A stretch of DNA of 64,000 nucleotides from Candidatus Izemoplasmatales bacterium (GTDB taxonomy: Bacteria > Bacillota_I > Bacilli_A > Izemoplasmatales > Hujiaoplasmataceae), in the NCBI GenBank assembly GCA_028698875.1, contig JAQVVR010000007.1:19186-83185 (forward strand), read 5' to 3'. Numbering within the stretch: the stretch's first letter is position 1; each line of letters begins with the position of its first letter. Shown piece after piece: positions 7,549 to 16,873 of this stretch. Both the position numbers and the translations under genes were made by a program. The notes beneath the pieces were generated by a model, which did no database searches, was not told where the DNA came from, and saw nothing but the letters and a program-made list of their open reading frames with translations.

Positions 7549-8659
7549 AGTAGTGTTTGGTCTTTTACTTATCATTTTGATGCTGGTATTGGTGTTACTA
7601 TTAACTATCAATATCCCATTTGATTTCTTTGTTCACGAGCAATCCGAACAAGATTACTCTCATTGGATGAGCGAGACTTTGACAACCGATCAGCGTATAA
7701 TTGATGTTGCCATGTTAGGGGCTCACGATGCTTTTTCAGCCAACATCAATGTATTTAGTCAAACTGATGTTCATTCGGCAGCCAGTATTCAGACGGGAAT
7801 TACCGGCTTGCTTATCAAAGGGTTTTCTGTCAAGCAATCGAAAACACAAGTATCTGGAATCACAGAATTATTAACTGCAGGTGTTCGTTATTTTGACATC
7901 CGATTGACTTACAATGAAGAGAAATCATCATGGTACACCACTCACACATACTTTTCAAACGATCTTGCTTCTGTACTTGAGGAAATGAATACTTTTCTCT
8001 TTGCTCATCCAGGAGAATTTTTGCTTTTAGACATACAGCATGTTTACGGGATTGACTATGACAATCCCGCGGAAAACGATGTGGCCTTTGCGGAGATTAG
8101 AACAATATTTGCATCCGCAAACGTTTTAGAATATGCATATGAACAAGGCACTAAGGAACTCAACGAAATAACATACGGAGATATTACAAATAATAAAGTT
8201 CAAGCTGGAGTCATGATTTTTTCGAAAATGGCAAACAATGATAATGCTTTTTGGGATTATTGGTCTTCGATTTATTCCGCTTGGCCGAATACGGATGTGC
8301 CAGAAACTGCATATGCATGTCTTGACACCTACGCCGCAAATATAACGTCCGGCGATGCTCTTACTGGTGCTTTGCCAATTGTGGAAAATGCCAGCGCAAT
8401 CAATGCTCAAGAAGGTATTCGGGTTTTACAGGGGGTATTGACTATGCAAATGAATGGTGAAGGAATCATCAATGCTTTGATTAAATGGAGCTTAATCGAT
8501 CGCGCCCGTGAATTTAACTCTAATTTGATTGATCAACCTAATTTTGCTAATTGGATGATGACAATGCCGGTAATTATGGTTGATTATGCCGATACAAACT
8601 ATGAAAACTTCCTTGATCGGGTAATGGAAATGATTATATACTATAACGAAACCACCTAA
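7529..8659 (+). CDS. Membrane-anchored PI-PLC-like phosphodiesterase
   Basis: 376 aa. A basic N-terminus and one long hydrophobic helix (residues 7-29) act as an uncleaved anchor or signal. The rest is a TIM-barrel phosphatidylinositol-specific phospholipase C X-type domain outside the cell. Catalytic residues are visible: His66 in LGAHDAFS, Asp123 and Arg125 in YFDIRL, and His139 in YTTHTYF; a further acidic residue occurs in VIMVDYAD near the C-terminus. Bacterial homologues cleave phosphatidylinositol or related phosphodiesters; the substrate here is unknown. The ribosome binding site ACGGAGGA lies inside the end of the helicase gene, so the two are probably co-transcribed, though a functional link is not evident. 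A strong terminator follows. Confidence 0.82.
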   Translation: MLKRIRKVVFGLLLIILMLVLVLLLTINIPFDFFVHEQSEQDYSHWMSETLTTDQRIIDVAMLGAHDAFSANINVFSQTDVHSAASIQTGITGLLIKGFSVKQSKTQVSGITELLTAGVRYFDIRLTYNEEKSSWYTTHTYFSNDLASVLEEMNTFLFAHPGEFLLLDIQHVYGIDYDNPAENDVAFAEIRTIFASANVLEYAYEQGTKELNEITYGDITNNKVQAGVMIFSKMANNDNAFWDYWSSIYSAWPNTDVPETAYACLDTYAANITSGDALTGALPIVENASAINAQEGIRVLQGVLTMQMNGEGIINALIKWSLIDRAREFNSNLIDQPNFANWMMTMPVIMVDYADTNYENFLDRVMEMIIYYNETT

Positions 8660-8703
8660 AAACGTTCCTCGCACGTGTGTGACGCGATAAATAAGATGAG
8701 AAA

Positions 8704-8757
8704 AACGCAAAAGCGTGAACTTAAGATTAAAAGTTCTTGCTTTCGCGCTTTTTTTTT
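8704..8757 (+). terminator. Long hairpin terminator before the ribosomal operon
   Basis: Stem of roughly 18 pairs between AACGCAAAAGCGTGAACTT (8704-8722) and AAGTTCTTGCTTTCGCGCTT (8731-8750), with one bulge and a small mismatch. It is followed by seven or more T residues. It isolates the accessory region from the S10 operon. Confidence 0.85.
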
Positions 8758-8765
8758 GATAAAAT
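8737..8765 (+). promoter_or_regulatory. Promoter of the S10-spc-alpha operon
   Basis: -35 TTGCTT (8737-8742), 17-bp spacer, -10 TAAAAT (8760-8765), overlapping the 3' arm of the terminator. An alternative -10 is TACAAT at 8766-8771. Either gives a leader of about 140 nt before rpsJ. Confidence 0.5.
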
Positions 8766-8772
8766 ATACAAT

Positions 8773-8900
8773 GCCTGTGAAAACGGGCTGGCTGTGACTC
8801 GTGAGGTGGCTGACACACACATAGGCGTTGTTATGACAATCAACCTATTTGTTCAGGGAATTCACGACGAGCAAGTATATAAGAGAATTTATATGCAAAG
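8773..8900 (+). promoter_or_regulatory. Structured 5' leader of the ribosomal operon
   Basis: Leader of about 140 nt before rpsJ. GCCTGTG (8773-8779) can pair with CACATAGGC (8818-8826), allowing a two-base bulge, closing a GTG/CAC-rich multi-stem region. Its position suggests an autoregulatory site for an operon ribosomal protein, but no named RNA family is recognised. Confidence 0.4.
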
Positions 8901-8912
8901 GAGGATTTATTA

Positions 8913-9221
8913 ATGGCTACAAATCAGGTAATCAGAATCAGATTGAAATCCTATGATCACAGATTGTTGGATCAATCGGCAAAGAAAATCGTCGATACCG
9001 CCAAAAAGACGGGCGCAACGGTTTCGGGACCGATTCCACTACCAACCGAGAAGGAAGTTTTCACGGTTCTTCGCAGTCCTTTTGTTAATAAGGACTCTCG
9101 CGAACAATTCGAACGTCGGACTCATAAACGTTTAATTGACATCGTGAACCCATCGGCACAAACAATCGATTCATTGATGCATCTTGACTTACCGTCGGGA
9201 GTCGACATCGTTTTAAAGTAA
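8913..9221 (+). CDS. rpsJ: 30S ribosomal protein S10 (NusE)
   Basis: 102 aa, full length. It starts [16 protein letters not shown] and has the S10 loop sequence that pairs with NusB in transcription antitermination. S10 binds the 3' domain of 16S rRNA in the small-subunit head. It is the first gene of the operon; AAAGGAGG precedes the ATG. As NusE it also links this operon to the boxA-containing rRNA leader at the right end of the window. Confidence 0.97.
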   Translation: MATNQVIRIRLKSYDHRLLDQSAKKIVDTAKKTGATVSGPIPLPTEKEVFTVLRSPFVNKDSREQFERRTHKRLIDIVNPSAQTIDSLMHLDLPSGVDIVLK

Positions 9222-9273
9222 CACGCATCATTATAAGTCAATGAGTAATAAAAATAATGTAGGAGGTGCACTC

Positions 9274-9909
9274 ATGGCAAAAGGTATCTTAGGAAGAAAA
9301 GTAGGCATGACGCAAGTGTTTGACACCGCGGGAAAATTGATCCCTGTAACAGTGATTGAAGTAACCCCAAACGTTGTCCTGCAGAAGAAAACCGTTGAAA
9401 CCGACGGATATGAAGCCGTTCAACTCGGTTTCGGTGAGAAACGTGCTAAATTAGCAAACAAACCGGAACAAGGTCACGTGGCCAAAGTCGGAACAACCCC
9501 TAAGCGCTACATTCATGAAATTCGTTTTCCAGAAATGATGGAATGCGAAATCGGCCAAGAGGTAAAGTGTGATATATTTGCCGCTGGAGAATATGTAGAC
9601 GTAACAGGAACTTCAAAAGGCAAAGGCTTTTCAGGTGTCATTAAACGATTTAATTTCCATCGTGGACCGATGGCCCATGGTTCGAAATATCATCGCGGCA
9701 CTGGTTCAATGGGCGCAACCGGACCTCAACACATCCACAAAGGCAAAGGAATGCCGGGACGGATGGGTGGAGAAACGGTCACCATGCAGAATCTTGTCGT
9801 CATCAAAGCTGATCTTGAGAACAACGTCTTGTTAATCAAAGGCAATGTTCCCGGAGCCAACAAATCGTTTTTAATCATCAAAAGCGCAGTAAAAAAACAA
9901 ACCAAATAA
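9274..9909 (+). CDS. rplC: 50S ribosomal protein L3
   Basis: 211 aa. Begins [16 protein letters not shown] and contains the tip sequence [17 protein letters not shown] that reaches toward the peptidyl-transferase centre. L3 starts assembly of the large subunit near the 3' end of 23S rRNA. AGGAGGTG lies just upstream of ATG 9274; an in-frame ATG at 9241 has no ribosome binding site and would add a non-conserved 11-residue tail. Confidence 0.97.
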   Translation: MAKGILGRKVGMTQVFDTAGKLIPVTVIEVTPNVVLQKKTVETDGYEAVQLGFGEKRAKLANKPEQGHVAKVGTTPKRYIHEIRFPEMMECEIGQEVKCDIFAAGEYVDVTGTSKGKGFSGVIKRFNFHRGPMAHGSKYHRGTGSMGATGPQHIHKGKGMPGRMGGETVTMQNLVVIKADLENNVLLIKGNVPGANKSFLIIKSAVKKQTK

Positions 9910-9937
9910 TTAAAATACTTTGAAAGGAGGATTTGCT

Positions 9938-10564
9938 ATGCCTAAGTTAGCACTGTTAAACCAAGCTGGACAAACCGTTGGAGATATTATTCTGGCGGAC
10001 GAAATATTTGCAGTAGAACCCAACCAAGGCGTCATTTATGATGTTGTTAAAGCTCAAAGAGCGGCGATGCGTCACGGAACGCAAAAAACTAAAAATCGTT
10101 CTGAAGTAAGTGGCGGTGGCCGTAAGCCGTGGCGTCAAAAAGGTACCGGACATGCTCGTCAAGGATCAATCCGTGCTCCGCAATGGGTCGGTGGAGGCGT
10201 TGCGTTTGGACCAACCCCGAGAAGCTACGACTATAAGATTAACAAAAAGATTCGTCGTTTAGCGATTAAGATTGTTTTATCTGATAAAGTCAGAGAAGCC
10301 AATTTCATCGTCCTTGACGATCTGACACTTGAATCCTATAAGACCAAAGGAATGGTCGAAGTATTCAAAAACTTGAAACTTACCGGAAAAATCATGTTGA
10401 TTCTCGATGAAGTTGCTGATTTTGTAGATATTGCTTCTCGTAATTTGCCAAACGTACAAACTACTGTTTTCGAACATGCAAGTGTATATGACATTATGAA
10501 CAATAACTGCATCGTCACGACTCAAAAGGCAATCAAGAAGATTGAGGAGGTACTTTTAGGATAA
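9938..10564 (+). CDS. rplD: 50S ribosomal protein L4
   Basis: 208 aa. The exit-tunnel extension is seen in RSEVSGGGRKPWRQKGTGHARQ and the following APQWVGGG. L4 binds 23S domain I and lines the tunnel; in some bacteria it represses its own S10 operon, so it is a candidate ligand for the leader upstream of rpsJ. GAAAGGAGG precedes ATG 9938, which is preferred over an upstream in-frame TTG. Confidence 0.97.
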   Translation: MPKLALLNQAGQTVGDIILADEIFAVEPNQGVIYDVVKAQRAAMRHGTQKTKNRSEVSGGGRKPWRQKGTGHARQGSIRAPQWVGGGVAFGPTPRSYDYKINKKIRRLAIKIVLSDKVREANFIVLDDLTLESYKTKGMVEVFKNLKLTGKIMLILDEVADFVDIASRNLPNVQTTVFEHASVYDIMNNNCIVTTQKAIKKIEEVLLG

Positions 10565-10566
10565 TT

Positions 10567-10848
10567 ATGGATAAATACCAGATTATTAAACACCCAATCG
10601 TAACCGAGAAATCCAACAAGTTAGTCGAAAAAAATCAATATACGTTCGAAGTTGACCGCAATGCCAACAAAATCGAAATAAAACAAGCCGTCGAAGCGCT
10701 ATTCAATGTTAAAGTGAAAAGCGTTAACGTAATCAATGAAATTGCCAAGGCTAAAAAAGTCGGGCAACATTCCGGTTTTAAACCGGCCGTGTCGAAAGCA
10801 ATTGTTACACTGGCTGATGGGTTTAAAATCGATGTTTACACGGTGTAA
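10567..10848 (+). CDS. rplW: 50S ribosomal protein L23
   Basis: 93 aa, starting [20 protein letters not shown]23 sits at the tunnel exit and forms the docking site for trigger factor and SRP. It follows rplD by two bases; GAGGAGGT inside the rplD end serves as its ribosome binding site, so translation is probably coupled. Confidence 0.97.
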   Translation: MDKYQIIKHPIVTEKSNKLVEKNQYTFEVDRNANKIEIKQAVEALFNVKVKSVNVINEIAKAKKVGQHSGFKPAVSKAIVTLADGFKIDVYTV

Positions 10849-10865
10849 ACAGGAGGGACCAAATA

Positions 10866-11696
10866 ATGGCTATCATTAAATACAGACCAATGACACCCGG
10901 TACGCGGGGCATGACCAAACTGGATTATGCCGAAATCACGACCGATAAGCCAGAAAAATCGTTGCTTGAGCCGATCAATCCGCAATCCGGCCGTAACAAC
11001 CAAGGTAAATTAACCGTTCGCCACCAAGGCGGCGCAGAAAAACGTAAGTATCGCATTATCGACTTTAAAAGAAACAAAGATGGTATTAAAGGTAACGTTG
11101 CGACGATTGAGTATGATCCAAACCGCACTGCCAATATCGCTTTGATTAATTATGCAGATGGCGAAAAACGTTATATTCTCGCTCCGAAGGGCTTAACCGT
11201 CGGAATGAAAATTGAATCCGGAGTAACCGCTGACATCGTCATCGGAAATGCTCTCCCGATTCAAAATATTCCAGTTGGTACCGTCATTCACAACATCGAA
11301 CTTTATCCCGGAAAGGGTGGACAACTTGTCCGCGCTGCCGGAACGAGTGCTCAGATTCTCGGACGCGAAGAGCGTTATGTCCTCATCAGATTAACTTCTG
11401 GCGAAGTCAGAAGGATTCTAGGCGTTTGTCGGGCCACCATCGGTGAAGTCGGCAACGAAAACTATGAACTTGTTAATCTTGGAAAAGCGGGTAGAAAACG
11501 CCATATGGGCGTTCGTCCAACCGTTAGAGGATCCGTTATGAATCCGGTTGACCATCCACACGGCGGCGGCGAAGGCAAACAACCTGTGGGCCATGCATCA
11601 CCGATGACTCCATGGGGCAAAAAAGGCCGCGGCAAAATTACCAGAAAACATAACCTGGCTAGCGATAAATTAATCGTTAGACGCAGAGATAAGTAA
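10866..11696 (+). CDS. rplB: 50S ribosomal protein L2
   Basis: 276 aa, normal length. The C-terminal motif [13 protein letters not shown] contains the highly conserved histidine (about residue 230) near the peptidyl-transferase centre. L2 binds 23S domain IV and supports subunit joining. It has an upstream AGGAGGG and ordinary operon spacing. Confidence 0.98.
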   Translation: MAIIKYRPMTPGTRGMTKLDYAEITTDKPEKSLLEPINPQSGRNNQGKLTVRHQGGAEKRKYRIIDFKRNKDGIKGNVATIEYDPNRTANIALINYADGEKRYILAPKGLTVGMKIESGVTADIVIGNALPIQNIPVGTVIHNIELYPGKGGQLVRAAGTSAQILGREERYVLIRLTSGEVRRILGVCRATIGEVGNENYELVNLGKAGRKRHMGVRPTVRGSVMNPVDHPHGGGEGKQPVGHASPMTPWGKKGRGKITRKHNLASDKLIVRRRDK

Positions 11697-11713
11697 GGAA
11701 GGAGGAACTCAAC

Positions 11714-12076
11714 ATGTCACGTTCAATTAAAAAAGGTCCATTCTGTGATGATCATTTAATGAAGAAAGTTTTGGCAGCCGTCAAAGCAAACTCCAAAAAA
11801 GTCATTCAAACCTGGTCTAGACGTTCCACAATTTTCCCACAATTCGTCGGCTTAACATTCGGCGTCCATAACGGAAAAGAACACATTCCGGTTTATGTCA
11901 CCGAAGATATGGTCGGTCATAAATTGGGAGAGTTCGCTCCGACCAGAACCTTCCGTGGTCACTCAGACAAGAAAGTTGTCAAAGGCGATTCCGGAAAACC
12001 GTCGATTGGCACTCCAACTGCGACTGAACCCGTAGCTGCAGCGCCGCAACCGGCAGCAGCAGGAGGAGACAAATAG
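11714..12076 (+). CDS. rpsS: 30S ribosomal protein S19 with Ala/Pro-rich C-terminal tail
   Basis: 120 aa, against about 92 for most bacteria. The conserved core runs to about residue 90 ([10 protein letters not shown] ... [10 protein letters not shown]). Residues 91-120 form an added low-complexity tail rich in Ala, Pro, Thr and Gly ([16 protein letters not shown]). S19 binds 16S rRNA in the head, next to the A-site finger. The tail is in frame, has no stop, and ends exactly against the rplV start (stop 12074-12076, ATG 12077), so it is part of the gene. The function of the tail is unknown. Confidence 0.95.
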   Translation: MSRSIKKGPFCDDHLMKKVLAAVKANSKKVIQTWSRRSTIFPQFVGLTFGVHNGKEHIPVYVTEDMVGHKLGEFAPTRTFRGHSDKKVVKGDSGKPSIGTPTATEPVAAAPQPAAAGGDK

Positions 12077-12412
12077 ATGGAAGCTAAAGCAAGCGTAATT
12101 TTTGTACGCATCGCTCCTCGCAAAGTGAAATTAGTTATCGATTTGGTTCGGGGAAAAAATATTATTGATGCCCTCGCCATTTTGAGAAGCACGCCTCGAG
12201 GAGCTTCAGAAGTTGTTGAAAAACTAATTCAATCAGCCGTAGCTAATGCGGACCACAATTATCAAATGGATCAAAGCAAGTTATATGTCAAAGAAATTTT
12301 CGTCGGTGGGGGAAAAACTTACAAAAGAATGCAACCGCATTCCCAAGGACGAGGATTTGCGATTTTGAAGAGAACTAGCCACATATTCGTAACTGTGGCA
12401 GAGAGAGAATAG
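12077..12412 (+). CDS. rplV: 50S ribosomal protein L22
   Basis: 111 aa, with core motifs [18 protein letters not shown] and the tunnel hairpin [17 protein letters not shown]. It starts on the base after the rpsS stop. Its ribosome binding site AGGAGGAGA lies within codons of the S19 tail, so translation is coupled to rpsS. Confidence 0.97.
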   Translation: MEAKASVIFVRIAPRKVKLVIDLVRGKNIIDALAILRSTPRGASEVVEKLIQSAVANADHNYQMDQSKLYVKEIFVGGGKTYKRMQPHSQGRGFAILKRTSHIFVTVAERE

Positions 12413-12423
12413 GAGGGATTTTT

Positions 12424-13071
12424 ATGGGCCAGAAAGTCAGTCCAGTAGGACTTCGTGTTGGAATTATCCGCGATTGGGACTCAAGATGGTACGCTGACAA
12501 AAAAGATGTCGCGAACTTATTGATTGAAGACATAAAAATTCGCACCCTTTTGTACGATCTGTACAAGAATGCTAGTGTCTCCAAAATTGAAATCGAACGG
12601 AGCAAGTCCCGGGTTATCATTACCGTTAACACTGCAAAACCAGGTATGGTAATCGGACGTGATGGTGTGACAAAAGTCGCCGTCATTGAAAAGTTAAAAA
12701 CGTTATCAAACAAAGAAATATTCTTAAATATCGTCGAAATCAAACATCCGGAATTGGATGCAAAATTGGTTGCTGAAAGCATTGCAACGCAGTTAGAAAA
12801 CCGCGCTTCGTTCCGCCGCACTCAAAAAGTGGCGATTCAACGCGCTTTAAAAGCTGGAGCAAAAGGTTGTAAAACTTTGGTTGCTGGACGTTTAGCTGGA
12901 GCTGAAATTGCTCGAAGCGAAGGATATAACGAAGGCAACGTTCCGTTGCACACACTACGTGCCGACATTGACTACGCTCTTGCCGAGGCTCACACAACCT
13001 ATGGTAAACTTGGCGTCAAGGTCTGGATTTATAAAGGTGAAATCCTTCCTGCCAAGAAGGAGGCTAAATAA
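12424..13071 (+). CDS. rpsC: 30S ribosomal protein S3
   Basis: 215 aa. It has an N-terminal KH domain with the GxxG loop in MVIGRDG and the C-terminal S3 domain ([19 protein letters not shown]). S3 lines the mRNA entry channel and contributes to helicase activity of the ribosome. AGGAGGG lies before the ATG. Confidence 0.97.
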   Translation: MGQKVSPVGLRVGIIRDWDSRWYADKKDVANLLIEDIKIRTLLYDLYKNASVSKIEIERSKSRVIITVNTAKPGMVIGRDGVTKVAVIEKLKTLSNKEIFLNIVEIKHPELDAKLVAESIATQLENRASFRRTQKVAIQRALKAGAKGCKTLVAGRLAGAEIARSEGYNEGNVPLHTLRADIDYALAEAHTTYGKLGVKVWIYKGEILPAKKEAK

Positions 13072-13073
13072 TC

Positions 13074-13505
13074 ATGTTAATGCCGAAAAGAACTAAATTT
13101 CGTCGTCCGCATCGTGTCAGTTTTGAAGGACACGCTAAGGGTGGATCCGAAATCGCATTTGGACAATATGGGTTAGTCGCTCTTGAGGGTGCTTGGGTAT
13201 CTGCCCGCCAAATCGAAGCGTGCCGTGTTGCCATCACTCGTTATATGAAACGTGACGGACAAGTCTGGATTAAGATCTTCCCGCATTTAGCGAAGACGAA
13301 GAAACCGATGGAAGTTCGGATGGGATCTGGTAAAGGTTCTCCTGAAGAATGGGTAGCCGTCGTCAAAGAGGGTTTGATCTTGTTTGAAATTGCCGGAGTG
13401 ACTGAAGCGATCGCACGCGAAGCATTTCGACTTGCATCATACAAACTGCCAATCAAGACCAAGTTTGTTATGAAAGAAAGTGGTGATTCTAATGCTACAC
13501 GTTAG
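13074..13505 (+). CDS. rplP: 50S ribosomal protein L16
   Basis: 143 aa, starting [14 protein letters not shown], typical of L16. It includes [15 protein letters not shown], the region around the A-site contact. L16 is a late-assembly protein that organises the aminoacyl-tRNA site. It overlaps rpmC by 14 bases. GAAGGAGG inside the rpsC end is its ribosome binding site. Confidence 0.97.
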   Translation: MLMPKRTKFRRPHRVSFEGHAKGGSEIAFGQYGLVALEGAWVSARQIEACRVAITRYMKRDGQVWIKIFPHLAKTKKPMEVRMGSGKGSPEEWVAVVKEGLILFEIAGVTEAIAREAFRLASYKLPIKTKFVMKESGDSNATR

Positions 13506-13686
13506 TGAAATCCGAAAAATGGACACCGCTGCCATTTTAACAGAAATCGAAAATATGAAAAAAGAAATGTTTGACTTGCGTGTTAAACAAGCAACTGGTC
13601 ATTTGGAAAACACGGCACGTCTCAGCACTGTAAGAAAAACCATCGCTCGTATGAAAACTATTCTTACCGAACGAGAAGTCGAGTAG
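13492..13686 (+). CDS. rpmC: 50S ribosomal protein L29
   Basis: 64 aa, a two-helix protein next to L23 at the tunnel exit. Start ATG 13492 ([10 protein letters not shown]) lies within the rplP end; GTG 13480 is in frame but not conserved. The ribosome binding site is weak (GGTG), so coupling to rplP translation is likely. Confidence 0.95.
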   Translation: MLHVSEIRKMDTAAILTEIENMKKEMFDLRVKQATGHLENTARLSTVRKTIARMKTILTEREVE

Positions 13687-13699
13687 TAGGGAGGATACT

Positions 13700-13960
13700 A
13701 TGGAAGCTAATCAAAGAGTGTTCACCGGTACCGTCGTCTCCGATAAGTGCGATAAGACGATCACAGTCCGAGTGACAACATACAAAAAACATGCTATTTA
13801 CAACAAACGCGTCATTTCGTCGAAAAAATTTACGGCTCACGACGAATTGAACCAGGCCAAAATCGGCGATGTCGTTAAAATTATGGAATGCCGTCCGATT
13901 TCCCGCTTGAAACGGTTCCGTTTAATCGAAATCGTCAATCAAGAAGCCAATATCCAATGA
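13700..13960 (+). CDS. rpsQ: 30S ribosomal protein S17
   Basis: 86 aa OB-fold protein ([18 protein letters not shown] ... [11 protein letters not shown]). It binds 16S rRNA helices 7 and 11 and aids early 30S assembly. GGGAGG precedes the ATG. Confidence 0.97.
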   Translation: MEANQRVFTGTVVSDKCDKTITVRVTTYKKHAIYNKRVISSKKFTAHDELNQAKIGDVVKIMECRPISRLKRFRLIEIVNQEANIQ

Positions 13961-13982
13961 GAGCTGAAGGGAGGAACTGACA

Positions 13983-14351
13983 ATGATCCAACAAGAAACC
14001 AGATTAAAAATAGCTGATAACACGGGAGCCCGCGAGATTTTGACCATTAAGGTCATGGGTGGAACCAGCCGTCGCTATGCCAATATCGGGGATATTATCA
14101 TCGCAACCGTCAAACTTGCCACTCCGAACGGCCTCGTCAAGAAAAGTGAAATTGTCAAAGCCGTCATCGTAAGAACTAAAAGTGGCGTTCACCGTGCTGA
14201 TGGATCTTACATTAAATTCGATGACAATGCCGCCGTAATCATCAAAGATGACCTCAGTCCGAAAGGGACCCGGATCTTTGGACCGGTTGCCCGCGAGTTA
14301 AGAGATGCTAATTTTGCCAAAATCGTCTCTTTAGCTCCAGAAGTTTTGTAG
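13983..14351 (+). CDS. rplN: 50S ribosomal protein L14
   Basis: 122 aa ([27 protein letters not shown] ... [14 protein letters not shown]). It forms part of intersubunit bridges and, with L19, the factor-binding side; in many bacteria it is the target of the silencing factor RsfS. It has a good GGGAGGA site. Confidence 0.98.
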   Translation: MIQQETRLKIADNTGAREILTIKVMGGTSRRYANIGDIIIATVKLATPNGLVKKSEIVKAVIVRTKSGVHRADGSYIKFDDNAAVIIKDDLSPKGTRIFGPVARELRDANFAKIVSLAPEVL

Positions 14352-14361
14352 GGGGACGAAT

Positions 14362-14700
14362 ATGAACTTAAAAAAAGGCGATAAAGTCATTATCATTTCC
14401 GGTGCTGATAAAGGCAAACAAGGCACCATATCTAAACTATTAATCAAATCAGGACGCGTTGTTCTTGAGGGTGAAGGTTTAACTAAAATCAAAAAACATC
14501 TGAAACCATCACAAACTAATCCAGATGGCGGAATTATGGACATTGACCGGGCAATTGATGCCTCAAATGTAATGTTACAAGATCCAAAAACTAAAAAGCC
14601 AACCCGGATTGGATACAAGACCATCACAAAGAAAGTAAAAAAACAAGACGTCACCGAAGTCGTGAGATTCGCGAAAAAATCCGGCGAAGTCTTAAAATGA
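14362..14700 (+). CDS. rplX: 50S ribosomal protein L24
   Basis: 112 aa, with a KOW motif at the N-terminus (KKGDKVIIISGADKGKQGTI). It is one of the first proteins to bind 23S rRNA. It ends with TGA, one of several genes showing that UGA is a stop codon here. Confidence 0.97.
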   Translation: MNLKKGDKVIIISGADKGKQGTISKLLIKSGRVVLEGEGLTKIKKHLKPSQTNPDGGIMDIDRAIDASNVMLQDPKTKKPTRIGYKTITKKVKKQDVTEVVRFAKKSGEVLK

Positions 14701-14716
14701 TGGGAGGAGAAAATAA

Positions 14717-15259
14717 ATGAATCGATTACAGGAAAGATATCAAAGCGAGATTATGCCCGCTATGCAAACAAAATTTAATTATACCTCCGTCATGGAATGT
14801 CCGAAGATAAGCAAAATCGTTTTGAACATTGGGGCTGGCGACGCCGTTGCTAATCCAAAAGTTCTAGATGATGCCGTTGCTGAATTGATGCAGATTACCG
14901 GTCAAAAACCAGTAATTACCAAGGCTAAGAAATCAATTGCGAATTTCAAACTTCGTGAAGATATGCCAATTGGATGCAAAGTAACGCTTCGTGGTGTCAG
15001 AATGTATGATTTCTTCGATAAACTTGTTTCCATCGCCTTGCCGAGAGTCCGTGATTTTCGCGGTGTTAATCCTAAAGGTTTTGATGGACGGGGAAATTAC
15101 ACCCTGGGAATTAAAGAACAATTAATTTTCCCAGAAATCAACTATGATAAAGTCAACAAGGTTCGGGGAATGGACATCGTCATCGTTACTACCGCGAACA
15201 CTGACCAGGAAGCATTCGAATTGTTAAAACAGTTCGGTATGCCTTTCCGGAAGAATTAG
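14717..15259 (+). CDS. rplE: 50S ribosomal protein L5
   Basis: 180 aa, full length ([19 protein letters not shown] ... [20 protein letters not shown]). It binds 5S rRNA in the central protuberance with L18 and contacts the P-site tRNA. It has an upstream GGGAGGAG. Confidence 0.98.
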   Translation: MNRLQERYQSEIMPAMQTKFNYTSVMECPKISKIVLNIGAGDAVANPKVLDDAVAELMQITGQKPVITKAKKSIANFKLREDMPIGCKVTLRGVRMYDFFDKLVSIALPRVRDFRGVNPKGFDGRGNYTLGIKEQLIFPEINYDKVNKVRGMDIVIVTTANTDQEAFELLKQFGMPFRKN

Positions 15260-15269
15260 GAGGCGCACA

Positions 15270-15455
15270 ATGGCTAAAACATCGCAAAAAATTAGACAAA
15301 AAAGAGGATCGAAATTTCCGGTCCGCGATTACAATCGATGTGAAAGATGCGGTCGTCCGCACTCCGTTTACCGCAAGTTCAAATTATGCCGTATTTGTTT
15401 CCGTGAACTGGCTTATAAAGGCCAGATTCCCGGCGTTACGAAATCCAGTTGGTAA
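15270..15455 (+). CDS. rpsN: 30S ribosomal protein S14, zinc-binding type
   Basis: 61 aa short form with all four zinc ligands: Cys24, Cys27, Cys40 and Cys43 (CERC and CRIC). This form needs zinc. No zinc-free S14 paralogue is in the window, but a zinc/manganese-type ABC transporter lies about 12 kb downstream. Confidence 0.97.
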   Translation: MAKTSQKIRQKRGSKFPVRDYNRCERCGRPHSVYRKFKLCRICFRELAYKGQIPGVTKSSW

Positions 15456-15476
15456 TGGGAAGGAGGCACTATTAAT

Positions 15477-15875
15477 ATGGTTATGACAGATCCGATCGCG
15501 GACATGCTTACACGCATCCGCAACGCGAATCAAATGAAACACGAAACCGTGGAAATGCCGGCTTCTAAGTTGAAGTCAGAAATTCTTACGCTCTTAAAAA
15601 AAGAAGGCTACATCACGGATTTTAAGCTAGTCACCGATGGTGTCCAAGGGACCATCCGTGTCACATTGAAATATTTGCATAACAAAGAAAGAGCGGTCCG
15701 GGGTTTAAAGAAAATCTCGAAACCAGGCTTACGAGTATATGCAAAAACCGATGAAATTCCCAGAGTCTTAAACGGCCTCGGAATCGCTATTGTTTCAACT
15801 TCTCAAGGTCTTATGACTGATCGGGAAGCTCGCAAGAAACAAGTCGGTGGCGAAATTATCGCCTATATTTGGTAA
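15477..15875 (+). CDS. rpsH: 30S ribosomal protein S8
   Basis: 132 aa. Begins [18 protein letters not shown] and ends GGEIIAYIW, as in the family. It binds the central domain of 16S rRNA and in enterobacteria represses the spc operon. ATG 15477 lies ten bases from AAGGAGG; ATG 15483 is a less well spaced alternative. Confidence 0.97.
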   Translation: MVMTDPIADMLTRIRNANQMKHETVEMPASKLKSEILTLLKKEGYITDFKLVTDGVQGTIRVTLKYLHNKERAVRGLKKISKPGLRVYAKTDEIPRVLNGLGIAIVSTSQGLMTDREARKKQVGGEIIAYIW

Positions 15876-15937
15876 TAAGATATCATCGAACTCTCATCTT
15901 ATCAGCGTAAAATAAATATTGGAGGTGCAAGAAAGGT

Positions 15938-16483
15938 ATGAGTCGTATTGGTAGAAAAACGATCATGCTTCCCCCGGGAGTAACTTGCATTGTAGATGAT
16001 CACAATCACGCTACAGTCACCGGACCAAAGGGAGCACTCGAATTCACGTTTCATCACGATATCACAATCGTTTCTGCTAATAATGAAATTTCTGTAACCC
16101 GGCCATCAGATTCTTTACAACACCGCGCTTTACACGGAACCACACGCGCATTGTTGAATAATATGGTTACTGGAGTGACACAAGGGTATCACAAAGTCCT
16201 AGATATTAAGGGCGTTGGATACCGTGCTTCATTAAAAGACAGTCAAACGTTAGTTTTAGCGGTCGGATATTCTAAACCGGTCGAAATGACGATTCCCGAA
16301 GGATTAACCGTTGAAATCCCAGTCAATACCGAAATCAACATTAAAGGAATCGATAAACAAATGGTCGGTGAATTCGCCGCCACAATTCGCAAAGTTCGTC
16401 AGCCAGAACCATATTTGGGAAAAGGCATTCGTTACCGTGGCGAATTTGTACGTCATAAAGAAGGAAAGACTGCTAAAAAATAG
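15938..16483 (+). CDS. rplF: 50S ribosomal protein L6
   Basis: 181 aa with the two repeated L6 folds, and the conserved [14 protein letters not shown] near the C-terminus. It sits beside the sarcin-ricin loop at the factor-binding site. A 62-base spacer separates it from rpsH, one of the longer gaps in the operon; it holds a GGAGGTG ribosome binding site but no clear terminator. Confidence 0.97.
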   Translation: MSRIGRKTIMLPPGVTCIVDDHNHATVTGPKGALEFTFHHDITIVSANNEISVTRPSDSLQHRALHGTTRALLNNMVTGVTQGYHKVLDIKGVGYRASLKDSQTLVLAVGYSKPVEMTIPEGLTVEIPVNTEINIKGIDKQMVGEFAATIRKVRQPEPYLGKGIRYRGEFVRHKEGKTAKK

Positions 16484-16500
16484 CAGATGGGTGATTATAA

Positions 16501-16857
16501 ATGTTTAAGCCAGTAGATAAAAACGCTCAACGTATCAAACGACACGGGAGAGCTAGAGTAACCATTACCGGAACCGCAACCAGACCCCGTCTGAACGTCT
16601 TTCGTTCTAATAAAGCAATCTATTGCCAAATAATCGACGATACTGTTGGAAAAACCTTGGTGTCCGCTTCTTCGCTGGATATTGAAAACTGCAAGGGTGG
16701 AAACGTTGAAGGGGCCAAACAAGTAGGCGCTTTAATCGGTAAGAAATCTATGGAAAAAGGAATCACCTCAGTCGTTTTTGACCGCGGTGGCTACATTTAC
16801 CACGGAAGAGTAAAAGCATTAGCCGAGGCTGCTCGTGAAGCAGGGCTACAATTCTAG
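16501..16857 (+). CDS. rplR: 50S ribosomal protein L18
   Basis: 118 aa ([28 protein letters not shown] ... [17 protein letters not shown]). It carries 5S rRNA into the large subunit with L5. Its ribosome binding site is the less common GGGTGAT, a variant seen repeatedly in this genome. Confidence 0.97.
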   Translation: MFKPVDKNAQRIKRHGRARVTITGTATRPRLNVFRSNKAIYCQIIDDTVGKTLVSASSLDIENCKGGNVEGAKQVGALIGKKSMEKGITSVVFDRGGYIYHGRVKALAEAAREAGLQF

Positions 16858-16873
16858 TGAAGGAGGAAACCCA

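Noticed and set aside
1..8660. Prophage or integrative element at the left accessory region
   Set aside because: No integrase, transposase, att-like repeat or phage gene is seen, and base composition and ribosome binding sites look like the rest.
8492..8818. Open frame of 108 codons on the minus strand over the PLC end and rpsJ leader
   Set aside because: It overlaps a real gene, a terminator and a leader, has no ribosome binding site and shows no protein-like pattern; a shadow frame.
14697..14700. UGA read as tryptophan, as in mycoplasmas
   Set aside because: Many genes (rplX, ecfT, trmN6, rsmI, rsmC) end in TGA at family-typical lengths, and Trp positions use TGG.
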